DNA of 64,000 nt from GCA-2731375 sp964631725. Its GTDB lineage: Bacteria > Pseudomonadota > Alphaproteobacteria > GCA-2731375. The stretch is taken from contig CAZVYX010000009.1 of assembly GCA_964631725.1 (NCBI GenBank), positions 55,700-119,699 on the forward strand. The letters run 5' to 3'. Below are positions 54,626 through 63,173 of this stretch, piece by piece. The translations under genes were made by a program, and so were the position numbers. The notes below the pieces were generated by a model that made no database searches, was not told the DNA's origin, and saw only the letters and a program-made list of their open reading frames with translations. Positions within the stretch are counted from its first letter, which is position 1; every line of letters starts with the position of its first letter.

Positions 54626-56299
54626 TCAATCCAGCGACGGCATATTGAGGCCAAATTCTCTGGCGCAGCGAATGGCGCTGTCATAGCCGGCGTCCGCGTG
54701 GCGTACCACGCCGGTGGCCGGGTCATTCCATAGCACCCGCTCTATACGCCGCGCGGCATCCGCGCTGCCGTCGCAGACGATGACCATGCCGGCATGCTGG
54801 GAATAACCCATGCCCACGCCGCCGCCATGATGGATCGAGACCCAGGTGGCACCCGAGGCGCAATTGACCAAGGCGTTCAACAACGGCCAGTCGGAGACGG
54901 CATCGGAGCCGTCCCGCATGGCCTCGGTCTCGCGGTTGGGCGAGGCGACGGAGCCTGAATCCAGATGGTCCCGGCCAATTACGATGGGCGCCCGCAACTC
55001 GCCGCTGGCGACCATTTCATTAAAGGCAAGGCCAAGGCGGTGGCGGTCGCCCAGGCCAACCCAGCAAATGCGTGAGGGCAAACCCTGGAACTGGATGCGT
55101 TCCCGCGCCATGTCCAGCCAGTTGTGCAGATGGCTGTCATCGGGCATCAGTTCCTTGACCTTAGCGTCGGTGCGGTAGATGTCCTCCGCCTCCCCCGACA
55201 GCGCCACCCAGCGGAAGGGTCCGATGCCCCGGCAGAATAGGGGCCGGATATAGGCGGGTACGAAGCCGGGAAAATCAAAGGCATTCTCGACGCCCATGTC
55301 CTTGGCCATCTGGCGGATGTTGTTGCCGTAATCCAAGGTGGGCACACCGTCGCCGTGGAAGGCCAGCATGGCCCGAACTTGCGTGGCCATGGAGGCCATG
55401 GCGGCGGCCTCGACGGCCTTTGGGTCCCGCTCCTTGGTGGTTTGCCATTGCTCCAGACTCCAGCCCGCCGGCAGGTATCCGTTGAAGGGATCATGGGCCG
55501 AGGTCTGATCGGTGACGATATCCGGATGCACGCCGCGTGTTACCAACTCGGGAAATACCTCCGCCGCGTTACCCAGCAGGCCGACCGAAACAGGCCGCTT
55601 TTCCGCGCAGGATGCCTCGATGATGGCCAAGGCTTCATCCAGGCTGTCGGCGCGGCGGTCCAGATAGCCGCTTTGCAGGCGGGCATCGATGCGGCTGGGT
55701 TGGCACTCCACCGCTAACAGGGAGGCCCCCGCCATGGTCGCCGCCAGGGGCTGGGCCCCGCCCATGCCGCCCAGGCCTCCCGTCAGGATCCAGCGCCCCG
55801 ACAGATCACCGCCGTAGTGCTGCCGGCCGACCTCGACAAAAGTCTCGTAAGTGCCCTGTACGATGCCCTGGCTGCCGATATAGATCCATGAACCGGCGGT
55901 CATCTGCCCGTACATCATCAGGCCGACCTTATCCAGCTCGTTAAAATGCTCCCAGTTGGCCCATTCGGGCACCAGATTGGAGTTGGCGATCAGCACCCGT
56001 GGCGCATCTGGATGGGTGCGCAACACCGCGACCGGTTTGCCCGATTGCACCAGCATGGTTTCGTCCGCCTTCAGGCTTTTCAGCCCGGCGGTGATCTGGT
56101 CAAAGGCCTGCCAATTGCGAGCCGCCCGCCCGATGCCGCCGTAGACCACCAGTTCCTGAGGATTCTCCGCTACCTCGGCGTCAAGATTGTTCATCAACAT
56201 GCGCAGCGGCGCTTCCGTCAGCCAGCTTTTGGCATTCAGCTCCGTGCCCCGTGGCGCCTTGATATCCCGCGTGTTGTCGATGCGTGAAAATTCGGTCAT
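54626..56299 (-). CDS. hutU: Urocanate hydratase
   Basis: A 557-residue urocanase, second step of histidine breakdown (urocanate to imidazolonepropionate), using tightly bound NAD. Family blocks are present: PQELVVYGGIGRAARNW, GQMTAGSWIYIGSQGIVQGTYET, GGLGGMGGAQPLA (NAD site), QTSAHDPFNGYLPAGW, and the C-terminal HHGGGVGMGYSQHAGMVIVCDG. Length is standard. It is divergent from hutH with 80 bases between, so both probably share one regulator such as HutC, whose gene is not in the window; hutI and hutG are also absent. Confidence 0.95.
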   Translation of the reverse strand: MTEFSRIDNTRDIKAPRGTELNAKSWLTEAPLRMLMNNLDAEVAENPQELVVYGGIGRAARNWQAFDQITAGLKSLKADETMLVQSGKPVAVLRTHPDAPRVLIANSNLVPEWANWEHFNELDKVGLMMYGQMTAGSWIYIGSQGIVQGTYETFVEVGRQHYGGDLSGRWILTGGLGGMGGAQPLAATMAGASLLAVECQPSRIDARLQSGYLDRRADSLDEALAIIEASCAEKRPVSVGLLGNAAEVFPELVTRGVHPDIVTDQTSAHDPFNGYLPAGWSLEQWQTTKERDPKAVEAAAMASMATQVRAMLAFHGDGVPTLDYGNNIRQMAKDMGVENAFDFPGFVPAYIRPLFCRGIGPFRWVALSGEAEDIYRTDAKVKELMPDDSHLHNWLDMARERIQFQGLPSRICWVGLGDRHRLGLAFNEMVASGELRAPIVIGRDHLDSGSVASPNRETEAMRDGSDAVSDWPLLNALVNCASGATWVSIHHGGGVGMGYSQHAGMVIVCDGSADAARRIERVLWNDPATGVVRHADAGYDSAIRCAREFGLNMPSLD

Positions 56300-56379
56300 C
56301 CCGCGCTCCCTGGATATTTCTTGACATAATTCGTAGGCTTATTTGCAGTCATCCGCAATGAATCCGTAGGGGGTGTCCC

Positions 56380-57918
56380 ATGGGGGCAAAGCTGACCTTG
56401 GTTCCCGGAGACGTCACGCTGGCGGATCTGGCTGTGTTGTATTGGGATAGCCCGGCGGTGGAACTGCATGAGGATACCAGGCCGGGCATCAATGCCGCCG
56501 CCGACCTGATCGCCCGCGCGGCCCAAGGCGGCGATCCCGTTTATGGGGTCAACACCGGTTTCGGCAAGCTGGCCAACACCACCATCGCCCCTGAAGATAC
56601 GGCGGTCCTGCAACGGAATTTGATCCTCTCCCATTGTTGTGGTGTTGGGGCGCCGCTACCTGATCGTATCGTGCGCCTGATCATGAGCCTGAAGCTGCTG
56701 TCCCTGGGGCGGGGCGCTTCCGGCGTGCGGGGGGCGGTTGTCGACCTGCTGACGGCCATGCTGGCCAAGGGCGTCGTGCCGGTGATCCCCGGCCAGGGTT
56801 CCGTCGGAGCCTCGGGTGACCTGGCGCCCCTGGCGCATATGACGGCGGTGATGTTGGGGGAGGGAGAGGCACGCCTGCATGGCCGAAGCATGAGCGGCGG
56901 CGCGGCCCTGACGGCGGCGGGATTGAACCCCATCGTACTGGGCCCCAAGGAAGGCCTGGCCCTGATCAACGGCACCCAGGTTTCCACCGCCCTGGCCTTG
57001 GCCGGGCTATTCGAAACCTGGCGCTGCGCCCATGCCACAATAGTCACCGGCGCCTTGTCCACCGACGCCATCATGGGCTCCGCCGCGCCCTTCAGGCCGG
57101 AGGTGCAGGCCCTGCGCGGCCATCAGGGGCAGATCGATGTTGGCCTGGCCTTGCGCGCCTTGATCGAGGGTTCGGAGATCCGCGAGGCGCACCGCAGTGA
57201 CGACGAACGTGTTCAGGACCCTTATTGCATCCGCTGCCAGCCGCAGGTGATGGGCGCCTGTATTGATGTTCTGCGCTTTGCCGGCGGCACCCTGGTGGTG
57301 GAGGCGAACGCGGTAACCGACAATCCCTTGGTTTTCACCGACGACGGCACCATTGTCTCGGGCGGCAATTTTCATGCCGAACCGGTGGCCCTGGCTGCCG
57401 ATCAGACCGCCCTGGCCATCGCCGAGATCGGCGCCATTTCGCAACGCCGGGTGGCTTTATTGGTGGACCCGGCCATGAACTTCGGCCTGCCGGCATTCCT
57501 TTCGCCCGATCCCGGCCTGAATTCAGGCTTCATGATCGCCGAGGTCACCACGGCGGCCCTGATGGCGGAGAACAAGCAGATGGCCGCGCCGTGCTCGGTT
57601 GACTCAACGCCCACCTCGGCCAATCAGGAAGATCACGTCTCCATGGCGGCGCATGCCGCGAGGCGCCTGCTGCCCATGGCGGCAAACCTGGCACAGATTG
57701 TCGGGGTGGAATTGCTGGTCGGCGCCCAAGGTGTCGAATTCCGTGCGCCGCTGCGTACCAGTACGGTCTTGACCAATGTTATCGCACGTCTGCGCCAGGA
57801 CATAAGCAGCCTCGGCGAAGACCGCTTCCTCGCCGCCGATATGGAAGCCGCGGCGGCATTGATCCGTTCCGGCGCGATGGTCAAGGCAGCCGGGAGCGTG
57901 CCGCTCCCGGCGCCGTAG
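56380..57918 (+). CDS. hutH: Histidine ammonia-lyase
   Basis: A 512-residue histidase, first step of histidine degradation (histidine to urocanate and ammonia). The Ala-Ser-Gly triplet that forms the MIO prosthetic group is at residues 144-146 in GSVGASGDLAPLAH. Further family blocks are YGVNTGFGKLA, GLALINGTQVSTAL, QDPYCIRCQPQVMGA and EDHVSMAAHAARRL. Start ATG 56380 has GGGGGT six bases upstream. The last codons contain a GC-rich hairpin (57889-57911) that may end transcription. Confidence 0.95.
   Translation: MGAKLTLVPGDVTLADLAVLYWDSPAVELHEDTRPGINAAADLIARAAQGGDPVYGVNTGFGKLANTTIAPEDTAVLQRNLILSHCCGVGAPLPDRIVRLIMSLKLLSLGRGASGVRGAVVDLLTAMLAKGVVPVIPGQGSVGASGDLAPLAHMTAVMLGEGEARLHGRSMSGGAALTAAGLNPIVLGPKEGLALINGTQVSTALALAGLFETWRCAHATIVTGALSTDAIMGSAAPFRPEVQALRGHQGQIDVGLALRALIEGSEIREAHRSDDERVQDPYCIRCQPQVMGACIDVLRFAGGTLVVEANAVTDNPLVFTDDGTIVSGGNFHAEPVALAADQTALAIAEIGAISQRRVALLVDPAMNFGLPAFLSPDPGLNSGFMIAEVTTAALMAENKQMAAPCSVDSTPTSANQEDHVSMAAHAARRLLPMAANLAQIVGVELLVGAQGVEFRAPLRTSTVLTNVIARLRQDISSLGEDRFLAADMEAAAALIRSGAMVKAAGSVPLPAP
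57889..57911 (+). terminator. Perfect hairpin within the end of hutH
   Basis: A ten-base stem GCCGGGAGCG (57889-57898) and CGCTCCCGGC (57902-57911) with loop TGC, ending seven bases before the hutH stop codon ends and facing a convergent gene at 57925. No T-run follows, so intrinsic termination is uncertain. The fold falls in codons for AGSVPLPA. Confidence 0.5.
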
Positions 57919-57924
57919 ACCGAT

Positions 57925-59151
57925 CTACATGTCGGCGCGATCGGATTTGTGGCTCATTTCGCCTTCCCGTTCGCCGAAATCGTAGCCCTCGCCACGTCCG
58001 AAGGCGCGCAGGATGCGCCGGCCGGTGCGGTAGATATGCACCTCGTCGGCGCCGTCCACCAGACGGGCAAAGCGCGCCTGGCGGTACATGCGTTCCAGCG
58101 GCGTATCGTCGGTCACGCCCCTCGCACCCATGACCTGGATGGCCCGGTCGATGACGTTGTGCAGCATGCGGGCGCCGGTCACCTTGATCAGGGAAATTTC
58201 CACCCGCGCCTGATCGCCCGCGTCCATCTTGCGGGCCGCATCCAGGGTCATCAAACGGCTTTGCTGGATTTCCGCCGCGCTTTCAAAGACGAAGGCCTGC
58301 ATCAACTGTTTGTCGGCCAGCTTTTCGTCGCGGATATCGCGATCATTCAGGCGTTCGCACATCAGATCGAAGGCGCGCTGGGCCTGGCCCAGCCAGCGCA
58401 TGGCATGGAAGATCCGGCCCGGGCCGAGGCGCTCCTGGGCGATCTTGAAGCCTTCGCCCCGTCCGCCCAGCATGTTGGTGGCGGGCACGCGGCAGTCTTC
58501 GTACTTCACCTCCATATGGCCGCCCAACATGCCCATGGTGCGGATGTCGCGCTGAATGTTGTAGCCGGGGTTGGCGGTCGGCACGATGATCATGGAAAAG
58601 GCTTCATGATCCGGGGTGTCCTCGGGCTCGGTGCGGACCATGACGGTGGTGTACTTGGCCCGGTCGGCGCCGGAGGTGAACCATTTGTGGCCGTTGATGA
58701 CCCAATGGTTGCCGTCCAGCACGGCGGTGGTCTGCAGCTTTGTCGGGTCCGAGGAGGCGATCTCCGGCTCGGTCATGGCGAAGCTTTGGCGGAATTCGCC
58801 GGCCACCAGGGGTTCCATATAATTCTTTTTCCATTCCGGCGAGGCGTAGAGGCGCAGCATGATGGAATCCTGCAAGGTGTTCGAGCCCACCGCATCGGAG
58901 CCCAGGTGCGAGCGGCCGATCACCTCGTTCACATGCACATAGTCCATGAACGGCATGCCCTGGCCGCCGATATCCTTGGGATGGCCCAGGGCCCACAGGC
59001 CGGCATCCTTGGCCTGCTGCTGCACCGCTTTCAGGGCGGCCTGGCTTTCCGGCGTGTCCTTGTCGAAGCCCTCTTCCAGGGGGTAGACCACGTCTTCGAT
59101 AAAACGCTTCATCTTGCCGCGCATTAGGGTCCAGTCGATTTCGTCTGACAT
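57925..59151 (-). CDS. Acyl-CoA dehydrogenase (long-type)
   Basis: A 408-residue acyl-CoA dehydrogenase of the larger, FadE-like subgroup: QSFAMTEPEIASSDPTKLQT near the active site, WVINGHKWFTSGADRAKYTTVMVRTEP, GPGRIFHAMRWLGQAQRAFDLM and a C-terminal IQVMGARGVTDDTPLERMYRQARFARLVDGADEVH. The last motif is typical of enzymes related to ACAD10/11 and FadE of CoA-linked degradation. The frame continues to 59259, but ATG 59151 (MSDEIDWTLMRGKMKRF) has a good site GGAGGAAAGT before it. It is divergent from a GNAT gene. Confidence 0.9.
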   Translation of the reverse strand: MSDEIDWTLMRGKMKRFIEDVVYPLEEGFDKDTPESQAALKAVQQQAKDAGLWALGHPKDIGGQGMPFMDYVHVNEVIGRSHLGSDAVGSNTLQDSIMLRLYASPEWKKNYMEPLVAGEFRQSFAMTEPEIASSDPTKLQTTAVLDGNHWVINGHKWFTSGADRAKYTTVMVRTEPEDTPDHEAFSMIIVPTANPGYNIQRDIRTMGMLGGHMEVKYEDCRVPATNMLGGRGEGFKIAQERLGPGRIFHAMRWLGQAQRAFDLMCERLNDRDIRDEKLADKQLMQAFVFESAAEIQQSRLMTLDAARKMDAGDQARVEISLIKVTGARMLHNVIDRAIQVMGARGVTDDTPLERMYRQARFARLVDGADEVHIYRTGRRILRAFGRGEGYDFGEREGEMSHKSDRADM

Positions 59152-59212
59152 ACTTTCCTCCCGTTCGGTTACATTACTTGCACGTATCCTACACCACCGG
59201 AGCCTGGGCGCC

Positions 59213-59674
59213 ATGCAACCCAGCCATAAAATTCGCCGTGCGCTGCCCGATGATGCCAAGGCCGTTGCTGCCTGCGTCGCGGCTGCCTACGAAATGTATC
59301 TGGCGCGGATGGCGAAACCGCCCGGCCCCATGTTGCAGGATTACAACCAAGTGATCGCGGCGCACGATGTTTGGGTCCTTGCCATCAAGGAACGCATCGC
59401 CGGCGTGCTGGTTCTGATGGCGCGGGACGATCATCTGTTGCTGGACAATATCGCGGTGCACCCGGATTTTCATGGCCAGGGGCTGGGCAGCCGGCTATTG
59501 GCGCATGCCGATAGCGAGGCCGCCCGCCTGGGCTATCGCGAACTGCGTCTCTATACCCACGTCAGCATGACCGAGAACCTGGCCCTGTATAAGGCCAAGG
59601 GCTGGGTCGTCGCCGGACAGGGCATGCAGGACGGCTATGAACGCATCTTCATGACTCGTCGTCTGGATCCATGA
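59213..59674 (+). CDS. GNAT-family N-acetyltransferase
   Basis: A 153-residue GNAT protein. Motif A, the acetyl-CoA pyrophosphate site, reads LDNIAVHPDFHGQGLGSRLLAHADSEA, followed by RLGYRELRLYTHVSMTENLALYKAKGW. The acceptor is unknown. The frame is open from 59114, but the ATG at 59213 gives a normal domain start (IRRALPDDAKAV). Its 3' end overlaps the convergent thioesterase gene by 26 bases. Confidence 0.85.
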   Translation: MQPSHKIRRALPDDAKAVAACVAAAYEMYLARMAKPPGPMLQDYNQVIAAHDVWVLAIKERIAGVLVLMARDDHLLLDNIAVHPDFHGQGLGSRLLAHADSEAARLGYRELRLYTHVSMTENLALYKAKGWVVAGQGMQDGYERIFMTRRLDP

Positions 59675-60080
59675 TGTAGTTTTGCAGATTTGCGCGGATG
59701 TCATCGGGAATGGGAATGGCCGCGCGGGCGGAAAGATCGAAACAGACGCATACGATTTCCGTGGTCGCGCCGATCTCGTCGGTTTCGATATTGCGCAGAC
59801 GGTGCATCATGGTGACCGATTTGTTGCCGACTTTCAGTAATGCGCTCTCGACCTTGAACAGGGCGCCGACCCGCTGTTCATTCTTGAACTGAATTGTGTG
59901 CTGGGCATCGACCAGGGAAATGCCCTCGTCCTGTTTGCCGTCCGCCTTGAAACCCAGTTCGACCAGGAAATGAAAGGCGGCAATATCGAAGTGGCCCACA
60001 TAATGCTGCACGTTCATGTGGCCAAGGTGATCGCAATGCCAGGGGTAGACAACACCGCGGCAGGTTTCCATCCAACTCAT
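59649..60080 (-). CDS. Acyl-CoA thioesterase (4HBT hot-dog fold)
   Basis: A 143-residue hot-dog thioesterase. The N-terminal VVYPWHCDHLGHMNVQHYVGHFD has the catalytic Asp-His region of the YbgC/4-hydroxybenzoyl-CoA thioesterase group (D-x-x-G-H-x-N), and the middle strand-helix pattern fits. It probably hydrolyses acyl-CoA esters; the chain length is unknown. It is convergent with the GNAT gene, overlapping by 26 bases, and divergent from glnS. Confidence 0.85.
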   Translation of the reverse strand: MSWMETCRGVVYPWHCDHLGHMNVQHYVGHFDIAAFHFLVELGFKADGKQDEGISLVDAQHTIQFKNEQRVGALFKVESALLKVGNKSVTMMHRLRNIETDEIGATTEIVCVCFDLSARAAIPIPDDIRANLQNYIMDPDDES

Positions 60081-60213
60081 ATTCGCTAACTCCTATCTAT
60101 CAAGGTCTGAACTATCGCCGGAATAGGCGTCCTGGTCCACAGAGTTGCTTGGCAGGGCCGGCGCTTTCTGTCAGAAGGGGGCAAAATACGCTTCTTAGCA
60201 TGGACAAGTAAAA

Positions 60214-61884
60214 ATGAGCGACGGGACCGTAGAAGAAACCGCCAGCGATTTTATCCGCGATATCGTGCGCGAGGATTTGGCAGCGGGCCGCCATCAGGGC
60301 TTGGTGACCCGGTTTCCGCCCGAGCCCAATGGTTATCTCCACATTGGCCATGCCAAATCTATCTGCCTGAATTTTGGCATCGCCCAGGAATTCGGCGGCC
60401 GTTGCCATCTGCGCTTTGACGACACCAACCCGGCGCGGGAAGAGCAGGCCTTTATCGAGGCGATCCAGGCGGATGTGCGCTGGCTGGGCTTTGATTGGGG
60501 GGAACATCTCTACTATGCCTCCGACTATTTCGAACAGCTGTATCTTTGGGCCGAAAGCCTGATCGAAAACGGCAAGGCCTATGTGGATGATCTGCCCGTG
60601 GACGAGATGCGCGCCTATCGCGGCACGGTGACCGAGGCCGGGCGCAACAGTCCGTACCGGGACCGGGATGCGGCCGAAAATCTCGATCTGTTCCGCCGTA
60701 TGCGGGCCGGCGAGTTTCCCGACGGCGCTCGCGTGCTGCGCGCCAAGATCGATATGGCGGCGGGCAACATGAACCTGCGTGATCCGGTGCTATACCGTAT
60801 TCTGCATGCAGAGCATCCGCGCACGGGTACGGATTGGTGCATTTATCCCAACTATGATTTCGCCCATGGCCAGTCCGATGCCATCGAGGCCATCACCCAT
60901 TCCCTGTGCACCCTGGAATTCGCCGATCATCGCCCGTTGTATGACTGGCTGCTGGACAATATCGATGTGCCGGCCCGGCCCAGGCAGTACGAATTTGCCC
61001 GTCTGAACCTCTCGCACACGGCGTTGTCAAAGCGGCGCCTGACCCAGTTGGTGACCGAGAACCGCGTCGATGGCTGGGACGATCCGCGCATGCCGACCGT
61101 ATCGGGCCTGCGCCGGCGAGGGGTGCCGGCGTCGGCGGTGCGGGATTTCATCTCGCGCCTGGCCATCACCAAAAGCGACGGCCTGGTTGAGATGGCCATG
61201 CTGGAACATTGCATCCGCGAACAATTGAATGTTGACGCGCCCCGCCGCATGGCGGTGCTGCGGCCCCTGAAAGTGGTGATCGAGAACTATCCGGAAGGCG
61301 AGACGGAAATGCTGACGGCCCAGAACCATCCGGGCAACGCCGATATGGGCAGCCGCGAAGTGCCTTTCTCGCGCGAGCTGTATGTTGAGCGCGACGACTT
61401 CATGGAAGATCCGCCCCGGAAATTTTTCCGTTTGGGGCCGGGCCGGGAAGTCCGCCTGCGCTATGCCTATTTCATCACCTGTAACGAAGTCATCAAGGAT
61501 GCCGACGGCGAGGTGGTGGAGCTGCGCTGCACCTATGACCCGGAGACCAAGGGCGGCAATGCCCCCGATGGGCGCAAGGTCAAGGGCACCATTCATTGGG
61601 TCTCCGCCGCCCATGCGGTCGGGGCGGAAGTGCGGCTATATGAACATCTGTTCAACAGCGAGGAGCCGCCCGCGGGCGACGATTTCCTCTCCGACCTGAA
61701 CCCGAATTCCATGGAAGTGCTGGAACAGGCCTGGCTGGAGCCGAGCCTGGCGGAATTGACGGTCGGTCAAACCGTGCAGTTCGAACGCATGGGCTATTTC
61801 TGCCGCGACAGCGCCGATAGCACGGTTTTCAACCGCACCCTTGGTCTGCGTGACAGCTGGGCTAAGATCAAGGGCAAGTCCTGA
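60214..61884 (+). CDS. glnS: Glutaminyl-tRNA synthetase
   Basis: A 556-residue class I synthetase charging tRNA-Gln. The nucleotide-binding motif PPEPNGYLHIGHAKS has HIGH at residues 43-46; the KMSKS equivalent is ALSKRR near residue 270; GTDWCIYPNYDFAHGQSDAIE and VEMAMLEHCIREQLN follow, specific for GlnRS rather than GluRS. The C-terminal anticodon-binding beta-barrels are complete. Many alphaproteobacteria lack GlnRS and use GatCAB, so its presence is notable. No clear ribosome-binding site precedes the ATG. Confidence 0.95.
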   Translation: MSDGTVEETASDFIRDIVREDLAAGRHQGLVTRFPPEPNGYLHIGHAKSICLNFGIAQEFGGRCHLRFDDTNPAREEQAFIEAIQADVRWLGFDWGEHLYYASDYFEQLYLWAESLIENGKAYVDDLPVDEMRAYRGTVTEAGRNSPYRDRDAAENLDLFRRMRAGEFPDGARVLRAKIDMAAGNMNLRDPVLYRILHAEHPRTGTDWCIYPNYDFAHGQSDAIEAITHSLCTLEFADHRPLYDWLLDNIDVPARPRQYEFARLNLSHTALSKRRLTQLVTENRVDGWDDPRMPTVSGLRRRGVPASAVRDFISRLAITKSDGLVEMAMLEHCIREQLNVDAPRRMAVLRPLKVVIENYPEGETEMLTAQNHPGNADMGSREVPFSRELYVERDDFMEDPPRKFFRLGPGREVRLRYAYFITCNEVIKDADGEVVELRCTYDPETKGGNAPDGRKVKGTIHWVSAAHAVGAEVRLYEHLFNSEEPPAGDDFLSDLNPNSMEVLEQAWLEPSLAELTVGQTVQFERMGYFCRDSADSTVFNRTLGLRDSWAKIKGKS

Positions 61885-61982
61885 ACCTGCTAAATCAAGG
61901 ATAAGGCGTTCGAAGGAGCCAACCGCCGCGCCGAATCGGCCTGGTCTTGTGACTTTTCGCCTTCAGGCCATTGAACATTGGA

Positions 61983-62174
61983 TCATTGGCGCTTTTTTTC
62001 CTTGAGAATCATGGCCGCAATTTCCATGAAATAGGCTGATTCCACGTGACCAATTTGACGTAGCCGTCTGGCAAAATTGGTAATGACGACTTCCCATGTC
62101 TCATCCTGCAAATCGTCCGCGAGCTCTGGTGGCAGGCGCAGATCCGCTAACCCGAGCTCCGAGTTATCGAGCAT
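61983..62174 (-). CDS. Hypothetical small protein, 63 aa
   Basis: A short helical protein, LADLRLPPELADDLQDETWEV then NFARRLRQIGHVESAYFMEIAAMILKEKKRQ, amphipathic and ending in a basic cluster. No family recognised. The ATG at 62174 has GGAGG eight bases upstream; a GTG at 62213 would add 13 residues without a better site. It lies convergent with glnS and divergent from the GNAT gene at 62458; a role is not predictable. Confidence 0.6.
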   Translation of the reverse strand: MLDNSELGLADLRLPPELADDLQDETWEVVITNFARRLRQIGHVESAYFMEIAAMILKEKKRQ

Positions 62175-62263
62175 TTTCAAAACCTCCATTCGTCCATGGA
62201 TCCTGACAAGCACCTGCCGGTCGGAAGAATCGTCAATGCTGAACCATGAAGCTACTGCTGTCG

Positions 62264-62281
62264 CCTACCCGATTGGGTAGG
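62264..62281. promoter_or_regulatory. 18-base palindrome, candidate LuxR-type box
   Basis: CCTACCC (62264-62270), GATT, GGGTAGG (62275-62281): perfect seven-base arms. Length and arrangement resemble lux-box dyads (18-20 bases). It lies 90 bases upstream of the small gene at 61983-62174 and 177 bases before the GNAT start, with a LuxR-family gene nearby. A simple hairpin is the alternative. Confidence 0.4.
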
Positions 62282-62457
62282 AGAGGAGCAACTCCGACAG
62301 TGATATCGATTTTCACCCATTCTGGATGTTGCGTGTAAGTGGATATGTTGAAATCTGTTTACGAGAAAATATCAAAAGAAATTCGTATTGAGCTTAAACG
62401 CACCCATTAAACGGATAAGGAATTGCAATAAAAAACGGAAAAAGGGAAGAATTTAAA

Positions 62458-63120
62458 ATGACTACTGTTATAATAGAGACAGATCGAACAATATTACGTC
62501 CACTTGAGCCTGCGGATGCTCCTGCTTTGGGGGTCGCCATGCGGGACTCAAATATAACCGAGACGACATTATTCGAACCGCCAGCGCGGACCCGCGATGA
62601 AAGTGTAGAGCGGGCCCTGGCGCGAATTGCTGAATTTTCTGAGCATTGGAGCCGTTATGGCTTCGGAGTTTTTGGCGCGTTTGACCGAAGCACGGAGGCG
62701 CTTGTTGGTTATTGCGGGTTACGTCATCTAGATGAGTTTGATGGCGATATTAATATTTCAACCATGGTGGATCGGCCATATTGGTCTGAAGGCCTGTCTT
62801 CGGAGATCGTTCGTCGTAATTTGGAATTCGCTTTCCTGGATCTTAATCTCGACAAGGTGCATGGTGCTTCGCGAATTTTTGACGGAGCCAGTGTCCATAT
62901 CATGGAAAGGTGCGGCTTCGTCCGTGAGCCTGACCGTATGTACGGCGACTGGCTCATGCGTTACTACACATGCCGAAAAGAGGCTTTCCTGGCCCAGCAT
63001 GTTATTTTCCTGAAACAATGCCTGGCGGATATGAAACGAAAGTCCCTTTCGCGTTCCGCCGGCGATTTGCCCACCGGCAATAAGTTGGCAACAAGAAATA
63101 TCGCGGTCGCCGCTGGATGA
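62458..63120 (+). CDS. GNAT acetyltransferase, RimJ/RimL-like
   Basis: A 220-residue acetyltransferase of the RimJ/RimL group: TDRTILRPLEPADAPAL, GYCGLRHLDEFDGDINISTMVDRPYWSEGLSSEIV and KVHGASRIFDGASVHIMERCGFVREPDRMYGDWLMRYYT. The arrangement around YWSEGLSSEI is the acetyl-CoA site. A C-terminal tail of about 50 residues after the domain (from ARKEAFL-like RKEAFLAQH) is extra. The A/T-rich leader and the coding composition are lower in GC than elsewhere in the window, suggesting recent acquisition. It is convergent with the LuxR gene, with about 53 bases between. Confidence 0.82.
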   Translation: MTTVIIETDRTILRPLEPADAPALGVAMRDSNITETTLFEPPARTRDESVERALARIAEFSEHWSRYGFGVFGAFDRSTEALVGYCGLRHLDEFDGDINISTMVDRPYWSEGLSSEIVRRNLEFAFLDLNLDKVHGASRIFDGASVHIMERCGFVREPDRMYGDWLMRYYTCRKEAFLAQHVIFLKQCLADMKRKSLSRSAGDLPTGNKLATRNIAVAAG

Positions 63121-63173
63121 TGCACGTCAAGTGTTGCGGCTGGGCCGACGACGTTGTGAACATCGAAAACGGT

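Noticed and set aside
56321..56349. TTGACA as a -35 box for hutH
   Set aside because: No acceptable -10 hexamer lies at 16-18 bases, so the promoter call is not supported.
57949..59127. 392-codon plus-strand frame opposite the acyl-CoA dehydrogenase
   Set aside because: Antisense shadow without any motif; the minus-strand dehydrogenase is complete.
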